A stretch of 64,000 nt of DNA from Leguminivora glycinivorella (lineage: Eukaryota > Arthropoda > Insecta > Lepidoptera > Tortricidae). Positions 33,301 through 36,000 of the stretch are shown piece after piece; positions within the stretch are counted from its first letter, which is position 1; every line of letters begins with the position of its first letter. The translations under genes and the position numbers were made by a program. Location: NCBI RefSeq assembly GCF_023078275.1, contig NC_062990.1:12105549-12169548 (forward strand). Reading direction: 5' to 3'. A model generated the notes under the pieces. The model did no database searches. It saw only the letters and a program-made list of their open reading frames with translations, and had not been told where the DNA came from.

Positions 33301-35032
33301 AAATTTGGTGCGTCGTAATTAATGGATGAAACCTTACCGAAGGCAACCCGACGCATAACATGCTCATCTATCGGGTTCGAGACCGGTGTTATAATGTGTA
33401 TCATAATATAAATACAGACACGAAAAATTCGTCAGTCATAGTCAGTCAGTCTTCCCCTCCCGGGCGAAATATATTTTTGAACGGCTATATATGATGAACC
33501 CTTGTGAACGTCAGCTACCGGCAGCAGCTGCAACGTCTTTCACTGGCTATTCTTCAACCCACCAATGAATTGTCAGCTGACGCCTACTAAAATTTAGTAT
33601 ACATTGTCCTCACCACTTTAGAAGTATTCGCCTGGGATTCGTCTTCTATGGCAATGCCTTTAACATAAGTGTGACGATATATTTATGCACACAGACAAGG
33701 CAACGACGAGCAAGTGAAACCACGCGTGCTGCGCTTCACGTGGAGTATGAAGACGACGTCATCCAGAGACCCTAATGAAATTATGGCTGAGATTCGCAAG
33801 GTAAGATATTCGTAATAGCATGTACAAAACGCGTACAGTTGCAGAAACTTAACACATAAAGCCTGACCAGAAAATAGTTCTGAAATGGAATTCCGCAACA
33901 TGGCGCAGTCATATATTTCTGGTGCCCGTTTCTCGAAAGGTATCACAAGTGCGCGAACTGTCAAATCGTATGGGTTATCATGGAAACACACTTGTAATAC
34001 AAGGCTTGTACCTTTCGAGAAACGGGCTACTGGTCAGGCTTTACTTTTGCAATTTATATACTTCATTTTGGTAATCTTATTCCAGGTTCTAGACGCGAAC
34101 AACTGCGATTACGAGCAGCGCGAGCGATTCCTGCTCCTCTGCGTGCATGGCGACCCTAACGCGGACTCCCTAGTGCAGTGGGAGATCGAAGTGTGCAAGC
34201 TGCCTCGCCTGTCGCTCAACGGCGTGCGCTTCAAGCGGATATCCGGTCAGTATAGTGTGTAGACTGATAGTGGACATGGCGACCCTGACGGGGCTCGCTA
34301 GTGCAGTGGGAGATCCAAGCTCGCCTGTCGCTCAACGGCGTGCGCTTCAATATCGGTCAGTATAGTGTGTAGACTGATAGTGGACATGACCCTCGACTCG
34401 CTAGTGCAGTGGAAGATCGAAGTGTGCAAGCTGTCTCGCCTGTCGCTCAACGGCGTGCGCTTCAAGCGGATATCCGGTCAGTATAGTGTGTAGACTGATA
34501 GTGGACATGGCGACCCTGACGGGACTCGCTAGTGCAGTGGGAGATCGAAGTGTGCAAGCTCGCCTGTCGCTCAACGGCGTGCGCTTCAAGCGGATATCCG
34601 GTCAGTATAGTGTGTAGACTGATAGTGGACGCGACCCACGGGACTCGCTAGCGTGCGCTGCCTCGCCTGTCGCTCAACGGCGTGCGCTTCAAGCGGATAT
34701 CCGGTCGCTGTAGTGTGTAGACTGATAGTGGATTACATGGCGACCCTGACCTCAGTCTCTCTCACACAGAGGCTCTGCGAAGTAACATCGAAATGGATAA
34801 TTCGTGGATGGAAGAAATTGTTTCCTAGTCGTTTTACATATTGTTAGATTATCGCCGATTTACATTTCAAATTTTGAGCATCAGATGGCCCCTTTGAAAC
34901 CCGTCCTCGACCGTCATTCTAAAGTTTTTACCGATTAATGGCTCGCTTTATAACTTATCCTTTTCTTCTGTAGGCACCAGCATCGGTTTCAAGAACATTG
35001 CGTCAAAGATCGCGAACGAGCTCAAACTGTGA
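143..35032 (+). CDS. par-1: par-1 / MARK Ser/Thr kinase, 3' part (14 exons, 5' end outside window)
   Basis: Seen: 14 exons with GT-AG borders whose phases agree; their summed length (1549 nt, first base completing an Arg codon) gives 515 codons and a stop. Order: end of the kinase domain (STDCENLLKKFL, then KWMN), UBA domain (ALVCLGYNRQEIEYSL, ATYLLLG), a Ser/Pro/Ala-rich linker with the MARK-typical blocks FKRQNTIDSASIKENT and FPRNVPSRSTFHSGQ, and a KA1 domain ending IANELKL. Known: Par-1/MARK phosphorylates microtubule-associated and polarity proteins at the cell cortex; UBA helps hold the kinase active conformation and KA1 binds acidic phospholipids. Inferred: the ATP-binding lobe and promoter(s) lie upstream of the window. 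Alternative linker exons are likely but cannot be determined without transcripts. Odd: three exons are followed by arrays of their own tail plus donor site. Confidence 0.95.
361..914 (+). repeat. par-1: Tandem array of exon-a tail plus 5' splice site (~110-bp unit, ~5 copies)
   Basis: The string GCTCCTCGGGCTGAACCC recurs at 361, 483, 593, 703 and 813 (spacings 122, 110, 110, 110). Each unit resembles the exon-a tail with about 70 bp deleted inside: the CTGAACCCGGGCAAG block, the TCTAGAGA...GACAAGTG block, then ACTACAAGGACCACAAGCGG followed by the donor-like TAG|GTACGC and TATATCTCACTAGTAGGGG from the intron. The duplicated donor recurs in each unit. Units carry small differences (GGATAG versus GGTTAG; CAAGTCCGAG versus CAAGCGCGCC), so the array is not a simple assembly stutter. 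Confidence 0.92.
915..2629. other. par-1 intron, no recognised element
   Basis: AT-rich sequence with short chance ORFs only. Around 1230-1265 the text ATAATTACAAGGACCATAGAGAGG loosely recalls the exon-a tail (ACTACAAGGACCACAAGCGG), and 1484-1500 has CTACGGACCACAAG; these could be very decayed array units, but this is weak. Confidence 0.4.
2631..2648 (+). repeat. Target-site duplication, left copy
   Basis: TGTATGTTTGAGAAAAGC, matched exactly at 3301-3318, flanking the truncated RTE-like element. Confidence 0.75.
2649..3300 (+). mobile_element. 5'-truncated RTE-like LINE, C-terminal reverse-transcriptase fragment
   Basis: An open frame of ~213 codons (2633-3274) encodes the end of a non-LTR reverse transcriptase ORF: FKYLGSLV, KGKIYKSIIRPVVMYGSECWA, RMLRWMCGVTRMD, RLAWYGHVIRRD. 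These motifs are typical of RTE-type and related LINE elements common in Lepidoptera. The catalytic FADD segment is missing, so the copy is dead on arrival. The 18-bp string TGTATGTTTGAGAAAAGC occurs at both edges (2631-2648 and 3301-3318) and is a target-site duplication. The frame is still intact, so insertion is fairly recent. It lies in the par-1 intron on the sense strand. Confidence 0.88.
3301..3440 (+). repeat. Right TSD copy and adjacent dispersed-repeat-like sequence
   Basis: Begins with the 18-bp duplication at 3301-3318 and continues with a GC-richer block (TTCCCGGCCTCG, CACTTGGCCGGAAATCC) resembling the 3' part of lepidopteran repeats. It may be older repeat sequence into which the LINE inserted. 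Confidence 0.4.
3650..3925 (+). repeat. Dispersed ~270-bp repeat, copy 1 of 2
   Basis: Aligns colinearly with 5512-5790: shared blocks include ACTGTCAAAGTAAAAT, GTAATCAC, GACTGCCATCTCTC, CTCAGTTTTG, AATATTAGCGCCATCTAG, GCCATCTAGG and GGTACGTTTTTTTCTTAGA. The two copies flank the UBA exon in the same orientation. Origin unknown; no coding capacity. Confidence 0.75.
4154..4266 (+). CDS. par-1: par-1 exon b: UBA domain
   Basis: Acceptor TTTACAG ends at 4153; donor GAC|GTGAGT begins at 4267. With the G from the preceding exon it reads E-ALVCLGYNRQEIEYSL...YDDVFATYLLLGRKSTD, a UBA fold with the Gly-Tyr loop and the ATYLLLG third helix typical of MARK kinases. Ends phase 0. Confidence 0.95.
4286..4561 (+). 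mobile_element. Non-LTR retrotransposon 3' end with 13-bp target-site duplication, 19 bp from a donor site
   Basis: ATATAAAACCACA occurs at 4273-4285 and again at 4562-4574 and brackets the insert. The insert reads, with a small break near 4350, CRMCGEEEEKVRHL and then ECHALARQRMKNFG...VEKLLNS-stop, which is the Cys/His knuckle and C-terminus at the end of many LINE ORF2 proteins. It is followed by a short untranslated part and a GATAAGATAAGAT tail. Severely 5'-truncated. The insertion begins only 19 bases past the exon-b splice junction, yet the donor GTGAGT is intact. Confidence 0.8.
4645..4853 (+). mobile_element. Fold-back MITE family A, truncated copy
   Basis: Colinear with the left two thirds of the complete copy at 25933-26250, including CCATCCCATACATTAAAAT, CCACACATAGATGGCGCCAC and the inner hairpin GATGGCGTTAAGTGTCACTTT / AAGTGACACTTAACGCCA. 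The right terminal arm is missing. Confidence 0.8.
4961..5220. mobile_element. Fold-back MITE family B, copy 1
   Basis: Left arm ATTTGGGATCCCCCAATTAG...GTTAACTCGCTGTCAGTTTTGTGACGA pairs with right arm TCGTCACAAAACTGACAGCGAGTTAATTTTTGTTAACAAC...CTAATTGGGGGGTCCCAAAT. About 260 bp. A second copy lies at 59234-59498. The flanks give no clear duplication. Confidence 0.85.
5512..5790 (+). repeat. Dispersed ~270-bp repeat, copy 2 of 2
   Basis: Same family and orientation as 3650-3925. It ends 62 bases before exon c, so its TTTTTTTCTTAGA end lies near the acceptor region. Confidence 0.75.
5853..5946 (+). CDS. par-1: par-1 exon c: linker (Ser/Ala/Gln-rich)
   Basis: Acceptor TTACGCAG ends at 5852; donor TCAG|GTACAC begins at 5947. 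Reads PESDGSRSGSSLSLRNAAPQ then an Ala/Gln run to NQHS. GC-rich in an AT-rich surrounding, as for the other exons. Phase 0 in, phase 1 out. Confidence 0.92.
5947..5962 (+). repeat. Short (AC)n run at splice donor
   Basis: GTACACACACACATAC starts at the donor of exon c. Confidence 0.5.
5990..6218. promoter_or_regulatory. Cluster of five AACCGGTT-type sites (Grainyhead-like)
   Basis: CCGGTT with AT flanks occurs at 5991-6000 (TACCGGTTAA), 6001-6010 (AACCGGTTTA), 6078-6087, 6188-6197 and 6208-6218. AACCGGTTT is the known binding core of Grainyhead/CP2 factors in insects. The cluster sits in the intron just after exon c. Inference only: it could be an epithelial enhancer, but AAATAAACCGGTTTA may also be a small decayed tandem repeat. 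Confidence 0.4.
6250..7179. other. par-1 intron, AT-rich, nothing recognised
   Basis: No open frame with codon-like composition and no clear repeat. A GC-richer patch near 6640-6720 is unassigned. Confidence 0.4.
7180..7440 (+). mobile_element. tRNA-derived SINE (family S1), full-length copy
   Basis: Head with Pol III boxes: A-box-like CTGGCGCAGTCGG at 7194 and B-box GGTTCGAATCC at ~7239, then a conserved body (GTGATGAGCACAGATATTTGTTC, GAGTCATGGATGTTTTCT, TATATATCGTTGTCTGAGTACCCACAACACAAGCC, CTTACCGTGGGACTCAGT) and an AT-rich tail. Other copies: 36868-37110, 24113-24228 (-), 49610-49970 (-) and 58420-59030 (-). Confidence 0.88.
7455..8513. mobile_element. Non-autonomous ~1.06-kb element with terminal inverted repeats
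   Basis: Left end AAGGTCAGGTGGGGTAAGGG (7460) is the reverse complement of the right end CCCTTACCCCACCTGACCTT (8487-8506). Further CCTTACCCC / GGGTAAG motifs recur inside (7850s, 7870s, 8110, 8278). No transposase frame. Sits in the par-1 intron 15 bp after the SINE. Confidence 0.7.
8689..8823. mobile_element. Fold-back element (~135 bp)
   Basis: TTTAGACGGTACGAGAACTCGCATACGAG pairs, with few mismatches, with CGCATGCGAGTTCGCACGCCGTCTAAA at 8792-8820. The spacer includes TGTAATG/CATTACG inner pairing. Confidence 0.75.
8947..9054 (+). CDS. par-1: par-1 exon d: linker (Ser/Arg-rich)
   Basis: Acceptor GTGCAG ends at 8946; donor CAAG|GTACGT begins at 9055. With the preceding G it reads GGGSPGHRGVQRSISATARP then SNSRRASSGADVLRAQ. 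RSIS and RRASS look like basophilic kinase sites. Phase 1 in and out. Longer overlapping ORFs on both strands here are shadows of high GC content. Confidence 0.9.
9142..9285. mobile_element. Fold-back MITE family C, copy 1
   Basis: GGCCCGGCCGCGACATTGGT...GACAGCGGTGAGCGGC pairs with GCCGCTCACCGCTGTCGCGC...ACCAATGTCGTGGCCGGGCC. Second copy at 44020-44165, with the central loop in the opposite orientation. Confidence 0.88.
9291..9576. mobile_element. Fold-back element family D, copy 1
   Basis: TCTCCCTGAACATATCGACGC at 9291 pairs with GCGTCGATATGTTTGGAGA at 9558-9576. The inner part contains GCGTACGGCTGCGTTCAGTGACGACGAC, shared with the copy at 26258-26403. It directly adjoins family C. Confidence 0.75.
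9577..12060. other. par-1 intron, AT-rich, little recognised
   Basis: No convincing exon or element. TTCGTAATAATATTTTTTTAAG is directly repeated near 11464 and 11493 (a ~33-bp local duplication). AACCCTCTACC-type and CCAGAGGGTAGAA words near 10138 and 10690 pair imperfectly and may bound an old fold-back. Confidence 0.4.
12114..12187 (+). CDS. par-1: par-1 exon e: Thr-rich linker ending NFKRQ
   Basis: Acceptor GTTCCAG ends at 12113; donor CAG|GTTTGT begins at 12188. Reads (V)GTTTSAANNTTSTSTTTTSNFKRQ. FKRQ joined to NTIDSASIKENT of the next exon makes the conserved MARK linker motif, which supports both borders. Phase 1 in, phase 0 out. Confidence 0.93.
12525..12720. repeat. Dispersed fold-back-type lepidopteran repeat
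   Basis: GC-rich stretch with TTTCACTCGGTGGCAAAGTTTGTTTAA on the left and GTTAAACAACTACTTTGCCCCC on the right (imperfect inverted ends) and inner GTTGAACCAC/GTTC words. It yields open frames on both strands that have no gene-like features. Confidence 0.6.
12982..13038 (+). CDS. par-1: par-1 exon f: conserved NTIDSASIKENT block
   Basis: Acceptor TTCTGCAG ends at 12981; donor CAG|GTAAGT begins at 13039. 19 codons: NTIDSASIKENTVRIAQMQ, a conserved block of Par-1/MARK. Phase 0 on both sides, so the exon can be skipped without a frameshift. Confidence 0.95.
13330..13510 (+). repeat. Dispersed repeat, copy 1 (paired with fold-back E)
   Basis: Shares ACTTGTACACTCCTTTTT, CAGCAAAAGGGA-TGTACAAGTTTCTAATGGGGT, CAACGCGCATGTGAC, ATAGGTTACGGTGACCGCTTT and ACCGACGTAGTATAAAAAAA with 59827-60024, same orientation. 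Confidence 0.8.
13611..13740. mobile_element. Fold-back MITE family E, copy 1
   Basis: AGTGCGTTTTCACATTATCCGATC...GATATCGGATG pairs with CATCCGATATCGGATAATGTGAAAACGCACT (13710-13740). Second copy at 60026-60160. Confidence 0.9.
13921..14054 (+). CDS. par-1: par-1 exon g: Pro-rich linker
   Basis: Acceptor GTGGCAG ends at 13920; donor CCCAG|GTGAGA begins at 14055. Reads VQSTARPASAQPKPEPRSRT then MTAGAARRSTHDQPPKLSPP-PPAP. Phase 0 in, phase 2 out. In the genomic frame AGG is followed at once by TGA, so reading past the donor stops the protein. The last 51 bases are the template of the 92-bp array that follows. Confidence 0.9.
14004..15843 (+). repeat. par-1: 92-bp tandem array of exon-g tail plus 5' splice site (20 copies)
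   Basis: CTCCACGCACGACCAGCC recurs from 14004 at an exact 92-bp period; the last (diverged, CTCCACGTACGGCC) is at 15752, exactly 19 periods later, giving 20 copies counting the exon's own tail. Each unit is ~52 bp of exon sequence ending GCGCCCAG, then 40 bp of intron GTGAGACC...GTACTAG. Copies 15-19 (about 15300-15690) share CAGCCGCCC instead of CAGCCACCC, and the last two have GTGAGAACTG. A decayed fragment (ACTTGTGTCGCCAAGTGTAC) follows near 15900. Confidence 0.97.
15850..16789. other. par-1 intron, AT-rich
   Basis: Decayed array end at the left, then AT-rich sequence without recognised elements or exons. Confidence 0.45.
16790..17037 (+). repeat. Dispersed ~245-bp repeat, copy 1
   Basis: Nearly identical, in inverted orientation, to 63756-64000: TATACTGACGTCATGTCATA, GATTAATATGGCTGATGTTG, TTGCCTGATCACGTAAAAGT, GGTACTGTTTTTTTTCGTTT and GAAAAAGGGTCAAGTAGCCT are shared. 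High identity points to recent spread. Confidence 0.88.
17185..17355 (+). CDS. par-1: par-1 exon h: linker (Ser/Ala/Gly-rich)
   Basis: Acceptor CTAACAG ends at 17184; donor CCCAG|GTTGTT begins at 17356. Reads (S)MQFLQSDSAAAETKSNGNGT then KTHVKSASISSATGQ and ends DLAQPRP. Phase 2 in and out. A second acceptor, CGGACAG ending at 17208, is exactly 24 bases downstream and in frame; it would remove MQFLQSDS. Neither has a strong pyrimidine tract, so the true start needs transcript data. Confidence 0.85.
17360..17960 (+). repeat. Degenerate tandem repeat of intronic sequence, ~3 copies of ~234 bp
   Basis: GGCACCGTTAGGCTTGTGTT at 17365 recurs as GGCACCGCTAGGCTTGTGTT at ~17599; each is followed by GCATGCTAGAACCGC, CACTGCAATAGGCTTAACA and ATCGACCCGTC-CGTCGTTA. 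GACCAATTGTGTCAAAC and CCAGAAATGAGAGTT appear near 17508 and 17876, and a third copy contains GCGATAGGCTTAACACTG (~17800). The array begins right after the exon-h donor but, unlike the others, does not contain exon sequence. Confidence 0.8.
18805..19048. mobile_element. Fold-back element (~244 bp)
   Basis: GTCCGTCAGTTAA at 18805 pairs with TTAACTGACGGAC ending at 19048; inner TTTTTCGCTTTTTCT / AGAAAAAAGAAAAA pairing. Near the acceptor of exon i (about 60 bp upstream). Confidence 0.7.
19111..19226 (+). CDS. par-1: par-1 exon i: linker with FPRNVPSRSTFHSG
   Basis: Acceptor TTTCCAG ends at 19110; donor TCAG|GTGGGT begins at 19227. Reads SLNTQLSTTASTGAAAARRD then FPNQLVFPRNVPSRSTFHS. RNVPSRSTFH is a conserved MARK phosphorylation-type motif (14-3-3/aPKC region in the family). 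Phase 2 in, phase 1 out. Confidence 0.94.
19287..19873. mobile_element. Large fold-back element (~590 bp) with LINE 3' end inside
   Basis: AAGCTGCACTTTTAGATGGAAGCAAACC...GTGATAGTAG at 19289 pairs with CTACTATCACCATGCAAAGCGGTTTGCTTCCATTTAAAAGTGCAGCTT ending 19871. The arms are ~48 bp with few mismatches. Confidence 0.8.
19712..19832 (+). mobile_element. LINE 3' end with (ACT)n tail
   Basis: GGAAGAGATCCC-TACAGGGATAAG and TGTACACAATAAAG then ACTACTACTACT. The same 3' end (GGAAGAGATCCC...GGGATAAGTCCGCC) is present in reverse at 47930-48075. Nested between the arms of the fold-back. Confidence 0.6.
20049..20160 (+). CDS. par-1: par-1 exon j: linker with FFSKLSSRFSKR
   Basis: Acceptor CGTGCAG ends at 20048; donor AACG|GTAAGC begins at 20161. 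Reads GQTRSRGASAGGAYGDGGSP then RPSFFSKLSSRFSKR, the basic Par-1/MARK block before the variable C-terminal linker. Phase 1 in, phase 2 out. Confidence 0.94.
20166..20214 (+). repeat. (CA)n/(CACACG)n microsatellite
   Basis: Runs of CACACA and CACGCACA directly after the exon-j donor. Confidence 0.85.
20272..20639. mobile_element. Fold-back element (~368 bp) with nested hairpin
   Basis: CAATAGGCTAGTTTCCTAC at 20272 pairs with GTAGGAAACTAGCCTATTG ending 20639. An inner hairpin-type unit (GGTTGCATCAAACC near 20302, GGTTAATGCAACTGGGC near 20405) suggests nesting. The end resembles that of the 16790/63756 repeat (TAGCCTATTG). Confidence 0.8.
20640..22440. other. Large par-1 intron, left part, unassigned
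   Basis: Repeat-like words (GGATGTCCCGTAAAACGAT at 20731) and AT-rich sequence. At 21957-21972 CAGTGGCGCCCGACTTG resembles an LTR-element primer-binding site, but no LTR pair was found. No par-1 exon was recognised. Confidence 0.35.
22441..23260 (+). promoter_or_regulatory. GC-richer, repeat-poor island in the 11.9-kb intron: possible alternative first exon(s)
   Basis: Compared with its surroundings this stretch is rich in CG dinucleotides (for example GGGGGGCGATTCGAGCGGCG near 22989) and shows no repeat. It contains two good donor sites: CGACAACGAA|GTAAGTATG at ~22645 and ATAAAAG|GTATGTTAG at ~23244. This fits a promoter plus non-coding first exons of an internal isoform or a nested gene. 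No TATA box or Inr can be assigned with certainty. Confidence 0.3.
23924..24130 (+). CDS. Possible small nested ORF of unknown function (5' of a SINE)
   Basis: ATG at 23924 in a fair context (GGAAATGACC) opens a charged, Lys-rich peptide (MTPAEASVDIEKIKTEDIKQ... then DFLKKLKRDAYIKDKLKFLK) before the frame runs into a reverse-oriented SINE at ~24113. Composition is more protein-like than other intronic ORFs here, and it lies downstream of the possible promoter island. No family recognised; could be chance. Confidence 0.25.
24113..24228 (-). mobile_element. tRNA-derived SINE (family S1), truncated copy
   Basis: ACTGAGTCCCACGGTAAGCTC...CTTGTATTGTGGGTACTCA...CGATATATATAATATACAAAT...AAAACATCCATAACTCAGGA is the reverse complement of the S1 body; the tRNA-like head is missing. 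Confidence 0.85.
24775..25225 (-). mobile_element. Dispersed element with tRNA-like promoter and (TAAA)n end
   Basis: CTGGCCGGGATTCGAAACCCTG at 24901 and GACTGAGCTACGCGGAA near 24963 are the B and A boxes of a tRNA-like head on the minus strand. A TATAAATAAATAAATAAATA run at 25170-25198 and CGAGCTTCGCTCGGTTCTAT at 24800 flank it. Confidence 0.6.
25226..25925. other. Large par-1 intron, unassigned
   Basis: AT-rich. CCAGATAG...GTACGAACTTA-CC(G)CG-TCCCAGATAG near 25785-25830 is a short local duplication. No exon seen. Confidence 0.35.
25933..26250. mobile_element. Fold-back MITE family A, complete copy with 7-bp TSD
   Basis: 318 bp. CATAGATTAAATTTAAGATCATACCATCCCA... pairs with TGGGATCGTATGATCTTATATTTAATCTATG, and the whole element is close to a perfect palindrome around ~26085. 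GTAAGGG is found at both edges (25926-25932 and 26251-26257). Truncated relative at 4645-4853. Confidence 0.92.
26258..26403. mobile_element. Fold-back element family D, copy 2
   Basis: Begins right after the family-A duplication. CTCCGACGGAATCAGC... pairs with GCCGATTCCGCGTCGATACG; AAAAATCGCTC/GAGCGATTTT pairs inside. Shares GCGTACGGCTGCGTTCAG with 9291-9576. Confidence 0.75.
26655..26792. mobile_element. Fold-back element (~138 bp)
   Basis: GTGACCTCATCTGGGTAAAGGGACACTTATTGTCGATGGCGCTTACG pairs with CGTAAGCGCCATCGACAATAAGGTCTCTTTACCCAGATAATGTCAC. The arms are ~46 bp. Confidence 0.9.
26793..28777. other. Large par-1 intron, AT-rich, nothing recognised
   Basis: Very AT-rich sequence without open frames of note; TTTTTAGGGTTCCGTA at ~27208 is a short stub of the repeat at 52235/58233. 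Confidence 0.4.
28778..29131. mobile_element. Fold-back element family F, complete copy (two hairpins in outer inverted ends)
   Basis: Outer ends GGTCCCATCGCGAG / CTCGTGGTGGGACC. Inside, hairpin 1 (CTGTCAGTAAATAAGAACAAAGAAAACTATA with TATAGTTTTCTTAGTTCTTATTTACTGACAG) and hairpin 2 (AATCACTCCCGTGCAAATAAAAGAGACACGGCGAT with ATCGCCGTGTCTCTTTTATTTACACGGGAGTGATT). A relative interrupted by another repeat lies at 38449-38869. Confidence 0.88.
29132..32051. other. Large par-1 intron, right part, unassigned
   Basis: Mostly AT-rich. A short palindrome CCTATATCTACGGGAGTAGATATAGG at ~29671, a GC-richer patch at 30390-30500 (CTCCTCGCTGGACATTCAGC) and a CACGTGTACACG-type patch at ~30660-30690 remain unassigned. 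Confidence 0.35.
32052..32111 (+). CDS. par-1: par-1 exon k: linker before KA1
   Basis: Acceptor CATTTTAG ends at 32051; donor CTTGG|GTAATT begins at 32112. With CG from exon j it reads R then PLDATTPKHAVGASPQTLL and enters the next exon with GG. The phases (2 in, 2 out) fit both neighbours exactly. After the 11.9-kb intron this exon could be alternatively used; skipping it also keeps the frame (60 nt). Confidence 0.85.
32180..32450. repeat. Dispersed GC-rich repeat
   Basis: CAATCGTTGGCGCTACTTGGCG, GTCGCGCCAACGCGGAAAAGCGATAGAGAG and CATGGAGCGAACGATTGCC give inverted ends (GGCAATCGTT / AACGATTGCC), a fold-back of ~250 bp resembling family P (63528-63700) in its GCGACAGAG core. Confidence 0.6.
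32451..33694. other. par-1 intron with LINE/SINE 3' fragment
   Basis: AAACCGCATCAGAAACCGTTGCGTAG...ACATAGGGACAGAGAAAGCGACTTTGTTTTATACTATGTAG at 33128-33222 is a common lepidopteran repeat 3' end. The rest is AT-rich and unassigned. Confidence 0.55.
33695..33800 (+). CDS. par-1: par-1 exon l: start of KA1 domain
   Basis: Acceptor CACACAG ends at 33694; donor AAG|GTAAGA begins at 33801. Reads (G)QGNDEQVKPRVLRFTWSMKT then TSSRDPNEIMAEIRK. PRxLRFTWSMKTTSS...DP is the signature start of MARK KA1. Phase 2 in, phase 0 out. Confidence 0.97.
33857..34042. mobile_element. Fold-back element (~186 bp) in a short KA1 intron
   Basis: TAAAGCCTGACCAGAAAAT...GCCCGTTTCTCGAAAGGTA pairs with GTACCTTTCGAGAAACGGGCTACTGGTCAGGCTTTA. 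It fills most of the 285-bp intron and ends 43 bases before the acceptor. AATAGTTCT...AATTCCGCAACATGGCGC also occurs at 4047-4074. Confidence 0.85.
34086..34245 (+). CDS. par-1: par-1 exon m: KA1 domain core
   Basis: Acceptor ATTCCAG ends at 34085; donor ATCCG|GTCAGT begins at 34246. Reads VLDANNCDYEQRERFLLLCV, then HGDPNADSLVQWEIEVCKLP and RLSLNGVRFKRIS(G). Matches the conserved KA1 fold, including WEIEVCKLPRLSLNGVRFKRI. In the genomic frame the protein would stop at 34260-34262 (GQYSV-stop) if the donor is not used. Confidence 0.97.
34246..34745 (+). repeat. par-1: Tandem array of exon-m tail plus 5' splice site (~4 extra copies, 103-124 bp)
   Basis: The donor-like GTCAGTATAGTGTGTAGACTG recurs at 34246, 34356, 34477 and 34601, with a variant (GTCGCTGTAGTGTGTAG) at 34704. 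Each is preceded by copies of the exon tail (GTGCAGTGGGAGATCGAAGT, CTGTCGCTCAACGGCGTGCG, CTTCAAGCGGATATCC). Units differ by internal deletions, and the last begins to fade at ~34745. Confidence 0.95.
34974..35032 (+). CDS. par-1: par-1 exon n: C-terminus and stop
   Basis: Acceptor TTCTGTAG ends at 34973. Reads G-TSIGFKNIASKIANELKL then TGA at 35030-35032, the canonical C-terminus of Par-1/MARK kinases. Confidence 0.97.
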
Positions 35033-36000
35033 CTGCCCGGGAGCGCCCCGCGCCGCCGCCGCCGCCGCCGCGCCTCGCCGCCCGCGCCGCGCCCCGCGCG
35101 CTCCTCCTCCGACGAGCGCGTGCCGCCCCTCCGCCGCCCAGGACCGACTCCTTACGCCTCTCCGCCGAAGACATGGTCGTCGTGGCCAACGGAGGCATGC
35201 GGACCCCCTCAGGTGCGTTAGCGCATTTCCTGGCGGCCTACACGCCGGCGGAGCTCTCCTTGGCGCGCAGCGACTACCTCCGACCCCCCCTCTCCCCGAA
35301 CCCTTCGCAGACTATACAACCGAGGTCGTCCTTGTCCTTGAGAGCTGACAGTGCGGATCTGGACGCGGGCCGAGCGACGCTGCGACCTCGGATGCCGCAT
35401 CAGTCGTACTCTTATAGCGTGCATACGCTAAGGCGGCAGCCGCGAGCGGTCTCCCCCCCCCCCCCTCGCCGTGCGACTGCCTCCCGACGCACCCGATCCC
35501 TCCGCCGGAGCTGTTCGATTTTTAAAAAAAGGGGTTTTGAGGTACAATTTTCCGTAGGATTTCTCGCAAAGCGTGCCGTAGATAATAAATGAATCGCGAT
35601 TTGATTCAGGCGGGTCGGTTCGTGCCAAGCGTCCGAGCGGTAGCGAGGACGCGACGCCCTTGTATAATATTATTAAAAAATGTACGTGTCATGGACTTTT
35701 ACTTATTTTTTATTCGTTTTTAATCTAACGGCGGTCCGGCCGGCGTTGTTGTATAATGTATACTGATTTGTAACTTTTTTTTTAATTTATCGAGGGCATG
35801 TTTTTTATCGTTTGTATGAAATTTGTTTTTAAAAAAAGACATAATTTATCGGGTCGTATTTGGCCGGGCGGGCCGCCGGTGCTTTCATTATGATTGTGTT
35901 ACGTGTTGTATAATGTACAAAGAGAGCGGTCAGCTCGTCAGATAAAGTTAGCTTAGCGTTAATTATATATTTTCCAATAATGACAAATATGGATATACAA
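35033..36000 (+). other. par-1: par-1 3' untranslated region (end not certain)
   Basis: Directly follows the stop. The first 450 bases are very GC-rich and happen to stay open in two frames (up to ~187 codons); the peptides are Arg/Pro-rich translations of a CG-rich UTR, not a recognised protein. AATAAA at 35584-35589 is the first poly(A) signal; the composition continues UTR-like (CGGCGGTCCGGCCGGCG, TGTTGTATAATGT) to about 36000, so a longer UTR is possible. Confidence 0.6.

Noticed and set aside
35029..35592. 187- and 116-codon ORFs after the par-1 stop
   Set aside because: Arg/Pro-rich translation of GC-rich 3' UTR in several frames at once; no domain.
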